A stretch of 23,917 nt of DNA. It comes from an uncultured Christensenella sp. (GTDB lineage Bacteria; Bacillota; Clostridia; Christensenellales; Borkfalkiaceae). The notes beneath the pieces are model-generated. The model was not told the origin of the DNA. It worked only from the letters and a program-made list of their open reading frames with translations, and did no database searches. Where the stretch lies: assembly GCA_910583855.1 (NCBI GenBank), contig CAJTYL010000017.1, positions 1 to 23,917 of the forward strand, given 5' to 3'. Below are positions 6,925 to 14,383 of the stretch, one piece after another. How positions within the stretch are numbered: the first letter of the stretch is position 1; every line of letters starts with the position of its first letter. A program made the translations under genes and the position numbers.

Positions 6925-8694
6925 ATGGATTTTTACGGAACAAATCGAATGGTGATGCCTACAAATGTAAATGTTTTAGACAGGAATAGACCGCGTAAAA
7001 TTGTATATTACGGGCGTGTTTCCACTGAACATGAAGCGCAGTTGTCTGCGTTGCAAAATCAGTTGCAATGGTATGACGATCAAACGAAGTATCATTCTAA
7101 TTGGACGGTTTTGCGGAAATATATTGATGAGGGTATTACCGGTACGCAAGCAAAGAAAAGACCTGCGTTTTTGGAAATGCTTGCCGATGCCAAAGAGCGA
7201 AAGTTTGATTTAATTGTTACACGCGAAGTCTGCCGATTTGCGCGAAACACCGTTGACACGTTGATCACTACCCGTGAGCTGAAGAATTACGGAATTGAAG
7301 TCTATTTTGTTGAAGATAATATTTGGACTATGGACAACGACGGGGAATTGCGTTTAACAATTATGGCAACTTTGGCACAAGAGGAAAGCCGTAAAACTTC
7401 CGAGCGTGTGAGAGCAGGACAAAAAATAAGCCGAGATAAAGGTGTGCTGTATGGAAACGGAAATATTCTCGGCTATGATAGAGTTGGAGACACTTACGTT
7501 ATAAATGAGGAACAAGCGGAAACGGTGCGATTGATATATAATCTTTATGCACAAGGATTAGGTTTCAAAAAGATAGTTAGCGAACTTGTACAAAGACAGA
7601 GAAAAGACGGTTCGGGACTTGTTCGTTGGGAATGTACTAAAATATCTCGCATTTTACATAATGCAACTTATAAAGGGTACAAATGTTATCTAAAATCTTG
7701 CCGTAATAACTTCTTGGATCAAAAATCTATCATAAACAGAGATGAAAGTACACATCTTTATATCAAGGGTGATTTTGAGCCTATTATTTCCGAAGAACTT
7801 TGGGAGAAGTGTAAAGAGATCAGGGAATCAAAGCACGCAGAGGTTCATAGACGTTTTGGTAGTAATGTAACAGGCTATCACAGTAGTGAAGATGTATGGG
7901 TGCATAAATTAAAGTGTCGTTGTGGCTCTGCAATGAGAAAGAATAAATGGCGGGTTAATTTGAACGGCGAAATTATTTATGGGTACAAGTGCTATAATCA
8001 GTTGAACAATGGCTCAAAACGTTTACGCGATGATTCGGGGGTGGCATCGGAGGGATATTGCGATTTAAGTGAGATATGTGATTGGAAATTTGAATTATTG
8101 GCACGGAAGATTTTTAGTTCCTTGTGGGGTGATAACAGAGAAGCAATTATCGAAGCATACCATATATATAATAGTTGCTATGTCAATGAGAGAGAGCAAA
8201 AGTTGGATAGACGTAAAGAGTTGCTTTCAAAGTTAGATAAGGCAAAGAAGAAATTAGACAACTTAACCAATATGCGAATGGAGGGCGAAATCAGCAAGGA
8301 AGAATTTCAAGTACATAGGCAAAAAGTAAATGTTGAAATTGAAGCAATAGAAAAATCTATTTTGCAATATGAAAATCAGAACTCAAACGATCAAAGCGGC
8401 AAAATGGATTTTGGACAGTTAAGTGAATTGCTTACTACGCAAGTTGATTTTTCGCAACAGAAATTAGATAGACAATTTTTGGAACAGGCAATATTCCGTA
8501 TTATACCTTATACACAAGATGAGTTTGCATGGTATTTGAACTTGTTGCCGCATCAGAAAGAACAGGTAGATAACTACCGAGAGATATGTACTATTACGGT
8601 AGAATTTGATGAAGCAAGAGCATATCGTAAAGAACGGAAAGGTATGTTGCGGCGTAATCAATGGCGTGATATTACGGCGCATATATTTGTATAA
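6925..8694 (+). CDS. Large serine recombinase (TnpX/TndX type) of the element
   Basis: The 589-residue protein catalyses excision and integration by serine-mediated strand exchange. The resolvase domain (about 25-170) has YYGRVST with nucleophile Ser33, and the REVCRFARN motif with Arg104 and Arg107. The recombinase domain follows (about 178-320). A zinc ribbon uses C331-x-C333, then C356 and C379. A Lys/Glu-rich coiled coil lies at about 415-485, and a C-terminal extension completes it. All expected catalytic residues and the length of the TnpX/TndX group are present, so it is probably active. AAGGAG precedes the ATG. Its position as the last gene of the element is usual for this group, so an element end is expected shortly downstream. 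Confidence 0.92.
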   Translation: MDFYGTNRMVMPTNVNVLDRNRPRKIVYYGRVSTEHEAQLSALQNQLQWYDDQTKYHSNWTVLRKYIDEGITGTQAKKRPAFLEMLADAKERKFDLIVTREVCRFARNTVDTLITTRELKNYGIEVYFVEDNIWTMDNDGELRLTIMATLAQEESRKTSERVRAGQKISRDKGVLYGNGNILGYDRVGDTYVINEEQAETVRLIYNLYAQGLGFKKIVSELVQRQRKDGSGLVRWECTKISRILHNATYKGYKCYLKSCRNNFLDQKSIINRDESTHLYIKGDFEPIISEELWEKCKEIRESKHAEVHRRFGSNVTGYHSSEDVWVHKLKCRCGSAMRKNKWRVNLNGEIIYGYKCYNQLNNGSKRLRDDSGVASEGYCDLSEICDWKFELLARKIFSSLWGDNREAIIEAYHIYNSCYVNEREQKLDRRKELLSKLDKAKKKLDNLTNMRMEGEISKEEFQVHRQKVNVEIEAIEKSILQYENQNSNDQSGKMDFGQLSELLTTQVDFSQQKLDRQFLEQAIFRIIPYTQDEFAWYLNLLPHQKEQVDNYREICTITVEFDEARAYRKERKGMLRRNQWRDITAHIFV

Positions 8695-8703
8695 CGATTA
8701 AAT

Positions 8704-8727
8704 AAAGACCGAGTAATCGGTCTTTTT
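8704..8727 (+). terminator. Terminator after the serine recombinase
   Basis: AAAGACCGA (8704-8712) pairs perfectly with TCGGTCTTT (8717-8725) around a GTAA tetraloop and runs into five T. It lies 9 nt after the recombinase stop codon. Confidence 0.85.
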
Positions 8728-8740
8728 GCTATTAAAATAT

Positions 8741-8770
8741 TTGACATAAAGACTCGTTTTGTGCTATTAT
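8741..8770 (+). promoter_or_regulatory. Strong outward-facing promoter after the recombinase
   Basis: A consensus TTGACA (8741-8746) lies 18 nt from TATTAT (8765-8770). It reads away from the element toward a 27-codon ORF and a strong terminator. Confidence 0.7.
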
Positions 8771-8827
8771 ACAGGAACATAGTTAATGAATTTTTGCTAT
8801 GTAGTTTCAAATAGGAGAAACGAAAAA

Positions 8828-8911
8828 ATGATTTACTATCTGCCAAAAAATTTAGTTGCCCCTGTCAGTAACACGTCCCCACAGGCGAACATCAAAAACC
8901 CCAGAAAGTAA
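8828..8911 (+). CDS. Possible 27-residue peptide gene
   Basis: The short frame has ATAGGAGA about 10 nt before its ATG, a promoter at 8741-8770 and a terminator starting 10 nt after its stop: a complete transcription unit in miniature. The peptide begins MIYYLPKNLV and ends IKNPRK, with a Pro/Asn/Ser-rich middle and a basic end. I do not recognise it. It could be a real small protein, a leader peptide, or chance coding inside a small RNA. It lies in the stretch where the element end is expected. Confidence 0.4.
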   Translation: MIYYLPKNLVAPVSNTSPQANIKNPRK

Positions 8912-8920
8912 TTGTAATTC

Positions 8921-8952
8921 AAGGCTTGCTCCGATGAGGAGCAAGCCTTATT
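8921..8952 (+). terminator. Strong hairpin after the 27-codon ORF
   Basis: AAGGCTTGCTCC (8921-8932) pairs perfectly over 12 bp with GGAGCAAGCCTT (8938-8949) around a 5-nt loop. The trailing sequence ATTTAT is only modestly T-rich. Confidence 0.7.
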
Positions 8953-9075
8953 TATACGGGTGTATTATAATCTGTGTACTCCGTATTCGGGAGAAATAAA
9001 TATACGATTACATAGACTTGCGGTGGTTAAACGTAATAACGCGTTCACGCGGTTGAATTAAAACCTCAGAAATTT
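8953..9075. other. Non-coding boundary zone between element and host
   Basis: No gene is seen here. The stretch holds a TATAAT-like sequence and a small CGCG-TTCA-CGCG hairpin near 9047. The right end of the integrated element should lie between the recombinase stop at 8694 and here, because base composition and gene type change to host-like beyond it. The exact attachment site cannot be fixed, as the other end is outside the window. Confidence 0.3.
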
Positions 9076-9110
9076 AAAAGGCTTATTCCAAGCAGGAATA
9101 AGCCTTTTTT
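9076..9110. terminator. Bidirectional terminator at the 3' end of the surface protein gene
   Basis: A 14-bp stem of AAAAGGCTTATTCC (9076-9089) and its complement (9095-9108) encloses a 5-nt loop, with T runs on both strands. It ends 12 nt from the stop codon of the minus-strand gene. The stem resembles that of the hairpin at 8921-8952 (AAGGCTT core), so the two may share an origin. Confidence 0.8.
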
Positions 9111-9122
9111 CATTCAAGTTAT

Positions 9123-12100
9123 TTAGATTTTCATTTTGCGCACCGCTACTACGACCGTTACGGTTATTGCAATTACCGCCACTGCGAAAAATACGCAAAC
9201 TACGATAACCGTTACGGTGTTGTTAGACTGTACGTCCGAGTCCGAAGCAACGGGAGGAGTGGGGAGCGGAACGTTCTTGTAAACGGGCTGGTCAGCTACC
9301 GCAACTACATACTTTTTAACCTCAACGGTTTCTTCAATGTCCTTGTTGTCAAGCTTTTCTTGAATACGCGCCTTTGCCGCGTCCGCTATATATTGGATTA
9401 CGAGTTCGTTGTTCGCTTCCAAATCTGCATAATCAAGCGTAAGCTTATCTCCCGTGACGTTTGCTGTAACGTCAACGCCGTTCAAGGTAACCGAATAAAT
9501 CTGATAGCCTTCGTCGGGCTTTATAGTGTAAGTGCAACTTTCGCCTTCGCTGAGGGATTTGATTTTACCGTCTTCGAGCGAGAGCTTTCCGCCTTTGCCT
9601 TCTATGCTTGCATAAATATTCTTTTCGGCGGCTTTATCCGCGTCTACGACCGCAACCATATAGGGCGAGAAGCTTGTAACTGTTGCAACGATGCCGAACT
9701 TAGTTACCACGCAGGGGATTTCTTCAATGATATATTCGTCGCCCTTAACGTGTTTGCGGTGGAACAGCTTGAACGTAACGCCTTCGTCGTCGGGACCGTA
9801 ATTTTCGGGGAAGCCGAGCGCGATTTTAACGTAGCTTCCGTCGGAAATAGTGGGATATTTACCGCACATCTGCAAATAAATATCGTACGTTTCGCTTGTG
9901 TGAATATCTTCCTTAGTTACTTGTGAACCTTCAATTTCGCCTATTCCGTTAAGGATTTCGTTTACGGTATCGGTACTTGCCTTTTCTGCGACGAGCATCA
10001 TCTGGCTTCTCTGGTTTTCGGTAAAGGTGCTGTTGCCGTCTTCATCTTTGAAGTTCATCGCCGAAAGGTCGGAGTTGGATATAAGAGTCGGCTGTGCGCA
10101 ACAGTCAATGTATAACCTGCCGTCATAGTTATAGAAAGCAGGGCAAGCTATGACTACTCTTCCGAAACTGAAATTTGCAGGATTGGGCAGCTTGTGGGAA
10201 GGTTTTTCGCCGGTCGGTTCGTTATCCGTTCCGTTGCCGAAAACGGGAAGCATTTTAGACGAGCCGACGTTAATAAAGTAAAAATTATAAAATTCTTCAT
10301 TGTGCGCGTATAAAAGGCTGGGCGCAAATTTGAATCGCAACGTATTCGTAACTTCTGTCGGGTCGCTTGAGTTTCTCGGCTTTTTAATAAGTTCTACCAA
10401 ATCGCCGTTTTCGTTCACAGGGAAGAATTTTGCGTATTTATGCGCATCGGGGTGTTCGGATACGAATGATATGCCTATTTTTTCGTTCGGGTCGATAATT
10501 TCCAATTCCTCGTCGTAAGTCACTTCCAAAATGAACGCGTTGCTTTCCGCCATAAATTGAGAATTAACGGGGTCGCGCATACTGTCGCTTATAGTAATTG
10601 TTTCGTTATGGTTTGTGTTTTGCACATAAGGCGGGGGCGTATATGTGCCGTATGCGTCGTTTATTATTACGTCGCCAATGTCTAAGGGCGAGGTTTTCTC
10701 CAGCTTATCGTTGCTGAAAAAGAAGAAATAGTAGCTTTCCGTTTCGGGGTCGTGGCCCAAAGTCGGGTTAGGATTGCTGTTGGGGCTCGCTCTATCGGGT
10801 TTAACGTCGAATACCGCGAATTGTGTGTAATAAACCGACGTGTTATCGTAATATCGTGTTTCAGTACCCGTATCCTGTATCATCTGGTCGACATTGTCGA
10901 CGCCTATAGTAGCAAATTGTCTGAATACCTCCAAAGAAGCCCAGTCCGTCCAAGCCAGTTCCATTTTACCGTCAATATTTCTATATGATGCGTTGCGGTA
11001 TGCCAGATAAAGACCGTCCTCTTCAAGAAGACGTTTCGCGCTTTTGCCGTTATAACTTACGGTAATGTTGCAATCCATCAACACTCCGCCGTTATCGTCG
11101 ACGCTATCGGTAGGGGTGTACTGTATCGAACTTTGCAACCCGTCGGTTTCACCTGTGCTGCCGTAGTTGAAGGCGGAAAGGGAAGGATACCTTAATCTGT
11201 AACCTGAAGTTGAAATAACGCCGTCAACGACGTGAATTTCTTTATCGGTATACGAATTCAATAAAGCGAATCTGTATTTGTTCGCGGCCGTATAGTCCCA
11301 GGTTACGTCAACCGAATACCATTCGCCCTTGCTTGCCGCAGCACGCGCCTTAGATTGTGTTGCCGCGGGCGTTTCAAGCCAAACGTAGTTCCACATATGG
11401 CTTACGCTGGTACTGAAATTGTTGCCGTTCTGGTCTTTGTTGTTGCTGTATCCGTTCACGGTTATGCAGGGAATTCCAAGCTTATCCATAATTACTTTAT
11501 AAGCAGTGGAGTAACCGCCGCAAACGGCATAGCCCTCTACAAGTCCGCCGTAAGACGTGTTAATGTAGGCTTCCGCCATATAATTGGGGTCGTCTTTGTT
11601 TTCCAACGCATCGTAATCGTAATCTATATTTTCCGCAAGATATCTGTTAACTTCTTTTGCCAGATACGCGTCTCTCGCCGTATAGGTATCGGCTTCTTCC
11701 AACGCGTTTACGATATCAACGATTTCGTTTATTCTCGCGTTGAATTTATTTATCGCGGCCGCAACCTTTTCGGTCGTATTAAAGCCGTTGTCGTAATAAA
11801 GGTTGGCTTCTCTGCCGCTGTTAATGTAGCCTACGTAATTTCCGTTGCTGCGCGCAACGCTTATGGTCATTTTGTAAAAGTTGATATAGAATAATTCGGG
11901 GTGGTCGGTAAGGAACGCATCGCGCGCGGCGCCGAACGCCCTCGGAATTTCAAGATCGCCGTCTACAACCCAAGCTTTAAGCTGGTCGGAGCTGACAATA
12001 TCGTCAATTCTGTAATCCACTACGCCGTCTAAGAACTCTCCGTTATCGTTAAGCGTTTCCAAAGCTTTGTAAAACTTTTTGGCAAGTGTGTATTCGTTGT

Positions 12101-12275
12101 CGTTTGCGTCAAACAGATAATCGTAGAAAAACGTTTTCGCACTCGGTGCGCCGTTGCCGCTGTCGGCTTTTGCAACGCCGCCGTTCGTCGCAAGCAAACC
12201 GGCGCCGAGCGTAAGCGTAAGCGCACAAGCCGCGCCTAATCCGGCAAGCGATAATTTTTTGGTAATTGATTTCAT
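9123..12275 (-). CDS. Surface-anchored transglutaminase-like protein
   Basis: This 1,050-residue exported protein has a signal peptide (1 to about 37: basic start, hydrophobic core, AKA cleavage site). A transglutaminase-like (papain-fold) domain carries Cys252 in GYAVCGGYS, His293 in SHMWNY and Asp323 in WYSVDVTWD, a complete catalytic triad. Long beta-rich regions follow, then a bacterial repeat-type domain near the C-terminus (GKGGKLSLEDG, then EGYQIYSVTLNG). It ends with a Pro-rich spacer, one membrane helix and the tail RKMKI. There is no LPxTG motif, so it is held by the helix rather than a sortase. Likely substrates are extracellular proteins or wall peptides, as hydrolase or crosslinker. 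The ATG at 12275 has GGAGG 5 nt upstream; the longer frame adds 22 untranslated codons. Confidence 0.88.
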   Translation of the reverse strand: MKSITKKLSLAGLGAACALTLTLGAGLLATNGGVAKADSGNGAPSAKTFFYDYLFDANDNEYTLAKKFYKALETLNDNGEFLDGVVDYRIDDIVSSDQLKAWVVDGDLEIPRAFGAARDAFLTDHPELFYINFYKMTISVARSNGNYVGYINSGREANLYYDNGFNTTEKVAAAINKFNARINEIVDIVNALEEADTYTARDAYLAKEVNRYLAENIDYDYDALENKDDPNYMAEAYINTSYGGLVEGYAVCGGYSTAYKVIMDKLGIPCITVNGYSNNKDQNGNNFSTSVSHMWNYVWLETPAATQSKARAAASKGEWYSVDVTWDYTAANKYRFALLNSYTDKEIHVVDGVISTSGYRLRYPSLSAFNYGSTGETDGLQSSIQYTPTDSVDDNGGVLMDCNITVSYNGKSAKRLLEEDGLYLAYRNASYRNIDGKMELAWTDWASLEVFRQFATIGVDNVDQMIQDTGTETRYYDNTSVYYTQFAVFDVKPDRASPNSNPNPTLGHDPETESYYFFFFSNDKLEKTSPLDIGDVIINDAYGTYTPPPYVQNTNHNETITISDSMRDPVNSQFMAESNAFILEVTYDEELEIIDPNEKIGISFVSEHPDAHKYAKFFPVNENGDLVELIKKPRNSSDPTEVTNTLRFKFAPSLLYAHNEEFYNFYFINVGSSKMLPVFGNGTDNEPTGEKPSHKLPNPANFSFGRVVIACPAFYNYDGRLYIDCCAQPTLISNSDLSAMNFKDEDGNSTFTENQRSQMMLVAEKASTDTVNEILNGIGEIEGSQVTKEDIHTSETYDIYLQMCGKYPTISDGSYVKIALGFPENYGPDDEGVTFKLFHRKHVKGDEYIIEEIPCVVTKFGIVATVTSFSPYMVAVVDADKAAEKNIYASIEGKGGKLSLEDGKIKSLSEGESCTYTIKPDEGYQIYSVTLNGVDVTANVTGDKLTLDYADLEANNELVIQYIADAAKARIQEKLDNKDIEETVEVKKYVVAVADQPVYKNVPLPTPPVASDSDVQSNNTVTVIVVCVFFAVAVIAITVTVVVAVRKMKI

Positions 12276-12332
12276 AAAACCTCCGAAACTGATTTTACCG
12301 TATATTCCGATTAAATCAAAATATACATTTGA

Positions 12333-12361
12333 TATATACATAATAAAAAGGCTTTTGTCAA
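12333..12361 (-). promoter_or_regulatory. Promoter of the surface transglutaminase gene
   Basis: On the minus strand a perfect TTGACA (12361-12356) is followed by 17 nt and TATATA (12338-12333). The 5' untranslated region of about 50 nt contains repeats of a TGTATAT-like sequence. The promoter is back to back with that of the nucleoside kinase. Confidence 0.8.
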
Positions 12362-12497
12362 CTGTTTAAATTTAAAACCCCGATTTTTTTTAATTTCACA
12401 ATTTATGTATATTAATCTTATAGTTTTCTTGTGTAAGCGTTTAAACGCTTTCAATGCGAATTGCAAATTTCGGGACAGACATAATTTGTGCTGCGTA

Positions 12498-12525
12498 TTG
12501 ACTTTATCTGAAAATGTGTTAAAAT
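12498..12525 (+). promoter_or_regulatory. Promoter of the nucleoside kinase gene
   Basis: TTGACT (12498-12503) and TAAAAT (12520-12525) are separated by 16 nt, about 45 nt ahead of the start codon. Confidence 0.65.
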
Positions 12526-12572
12526 ATACTTCCAAAGGTTTATGCAAATTCACCCGATACGGAGGAAAGACA

Positions 12573-14219
12573 ATGTTTACTGTAAATATTTTTAACGAGA
12601 CCCATAAATTGAACGCGCGTACGCCCGTAATTAAGCTTTTGAAGGACGACGGAAAGCGTTACGTTGCGGTTAAAGTCAACAACAGACTGAGGGAGCTTAA
12701 CTTCGAGCTTTCTTACGACTGCGACGTTATTCCGCTGGATTTAACCTCGTCCGATGCGGATAAGGTATATTCAACGAGTATGCGCTATCTCATTGCGCTG
12801 GCTTTTCATAACCTTTACCCCGATTACCAAATTAAGATAAGCTACGCCATATCCCGTTCGATTATGGTGACCGTTATCGAGCCAAAAGTTATTATGGATA
12901 AGGCTATGCTTACGGCGGTTAAGGCTGAAATGGAAAGACTCGTTGCCGCGGATATTCCCTTTGAAAAGACGGTTCTGCCCAAAGAGGAAGCTTACGACTA
13001 CTTTATGAACAGCAATCAGATCGATAAAGCGCAAACCCTGCAATACCGCCCCGAAAAGATTTGTCACTTCTATAAATGCGGCGACTATCTCAATTATATG
13101 TACGGCTATATGACTCCTTCCACGGGTTACTTGAAGGATTTCAATATGTTTATGTACGACGGACATTTTATATTGCAGTACCCGCGCTACGAGTACGACG
13201 GTAAAATTCCCGAGTTCAAGGACGAGCCCACCTTGGCAAAGGTGTTAAAGCGCGCTCATAAATGGGCAAAGCTGTGCAACGCCGACTTGATTGCCAAAAT
13301 GAATAAATGCGTTGAAGAAAGCGCCGCCGTGGATTTTATCAACCTGAACGAAACGTTGCACAACGATATGCTTCACGAGCTCGGAGGATTAATTGCCGAA
13401 GATATCGAGAATATTCGTTTGATTTGCATTGCAGGACCTTCAAGCTCGGGTAAGACCACGTTTTCCAACCGTCTGAAAATAGAACTTATGTCCCGCGGTA
13501 TAAATCCCCTGCGCATCTCTCTCGATATGTATTACAAGGACAGGGCGGATATTCCCATAGACGAGTACGGCGAGCCAGACTTCGAGGATATAAACGCATT
13601 GGACGTAGAACTGTTTAACGAACAGATGCAGGCGCTAATCGACGGCGAAGAGGTGGAGCTTCCCGATTACCGTTTTGAAAACGGCAGGTCGGGTAAGGGC
13701 ACGCCTACGAAAATTTCTGCCGATACGCCCATCATCATCGAGGGCATCCACGCCTTGAACGACGAGCTTTCCAAAAGTATACCCAAGCACCAAAAATTCA
13801 AAATTTATATTGCGCCCCAATTCCAGATCAATATCGACTATCACAACCCTATAAGTTACACGGATATACGCCTTTTGCGCAGGATAGTGCGCGATAAAAA
13901 ATTCCGCGGCGCTACGGCGGAAAGAACCCTTGAAATGTGGCCGAGCGTCAGAAGGGGGGAATTCAAATGGATTTATCCATATCAGGAGGGGTGCAACTAC
14001 GTTTATAATTCTGCTTTAACTTACGAACTGTGCGTGCTTAAAAAGTACGCTTTGCCCGCTCTTCATGAAGTCTCGGCGGACAGTCCCTATTTTATAATGG
14101 CAAACAGGCTTATAAAGTTCCTTAAATATTTTAAGGAGTTGGATGAGAAATGGGTGCCCTGCAATTCCCTTCTGAGGGAATTCATAGGCGGCTCGTGCTT
14201 TGCCGAGGTCGACGAGTAA
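12573..14219 (+). CDS. Nucleoside (uridine) kinase with ThrRS-like N-terminal domain
   Basis: The 548-residue protein is a two-part nucleoside kinase. Residues 1 to about 240 resemble the TGS and second additional domain of threonyl-tRNA synthetase. Residues 283-548 are a phosphoribulokinase/uridine kinase domain with Walker A GPSSSGKT (288-295), the substrate-binding segment LDMYYKDR and a PDYRFENG region. A long C-terminal helical part ends the chain. It should phosphorylate uridine or another nucleoside from ATP in pyrimidine salvage; the exact substrate is not fixed by sequence. The fusion is standard for this family in Bacillota and Thermotoga, not an oddity. The ATG at 12573 has GGAGG at 12561-12565; the 56-codon upstream extension covers the promoter and is rejected. 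Confidence 0.88.
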   Translation: MFTVNIFNETHKLNARTPVIKLLKDDGKRYVAVKVNNRLRELNFELSYDCDVIPLDLTSSDADKVYSTSMRYLIALAFHNLYPDYQIKISYAISRSIMVTVIEPKVIMDKAMLTAVKAEMERLVAADIPFEKTVLPKEEAYDYFMNSNQIDKAQTLQYRPEKICHFYKCGDYLNYMYGYMTPSTGYLKDFNMFMYDGHFILQYPRYEYDGKIPEFKDEPTLAKVLKRAHKWAKLCNADLIAKMNKCVEESAAVDFINLNETLHNDMLHELGGLIAEDIENIRLICIAGPSSSGKTTFSNRLKIELMSRGINPLRISLDMYYKDRADIPIDEYGEPDFEDINALDVELFNEQMQALIDGEEVELPDYRFENGRSGKGTPTKISADTPIIIEGIHALNDELSKSIPKHQKFKIYIAPQFQINIDYHNPISYTDIRLLRRIVRDKKFRGATAERTLEMWPSVRRGEFKWIYPYQEGCNYVYNSALTYELCVLKKYALPALHEVSADSPYFIMANRLIKFLKYFKELDEKWVPCNSLLREFIGGSCFAEVDE

Positions 14220-14233
14220 TTTTAATACGGTTA

Positions 14234-14277
14234 AAACGCGCCCGAGCTTAATTTTAAGCGCGGCGCGTTTGTCTTTT
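14234..14277 (+). terminator. Terminator after the nucleoside kinase gene
   Basis: AAACGCGCC (14234-14242) pairs with GGCGCGTTT (14262-14270), and an inner GCTTA/TAAGC stem extends the hairpin. GTCTTTTAAA follows, a weak T tract. Confidence 0.65.
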
Positions 14278-14347
14278 AAAGCCGTTCGCTGCGGCATATT
14301 CGCGGGGTAATTGAAAATTTCGGGCTCAAAAATTTTTTTCAAACCTA

Positions 14348-14376
14348 TTGCACGGGCGGGAATTAGGTGCTATAAT
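14348..14376 (+). promoter_or_regulatory. Promoter of cls, almost touching its start codon
   Basis: TTGCAC (14348-14353) and TATAAT (14371-14376) are separated by 17 nt. The ATG of cls begins 8 nt after the end of the -10 box, so the predicted start of transcription falls on or next to the start codon. Confidence 0.7.
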
Positions 14377-14383
14377 TTTTATA

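Noticed and set aside
8695..9075. Exact attachment site of the element
   Set aside because: The recombinase group uses a very short core and the other end is outside the window, so no coordinate can be defended.
9360..9926. 188-codon plus-strand frame opposite the surface protein gene
   Set aside because: It is a shadow of the minus-strand gene, with no ribosome site, promoter or recognisable domain; the same applies to the frames at 10300, 10752 and 11355.
12405..12572. Upstream extension of the nucleoside kinase frame
   Set aside because: It would cover the promoter at 12498-12525, and the ATG at 12573 has a proper ribosome site.
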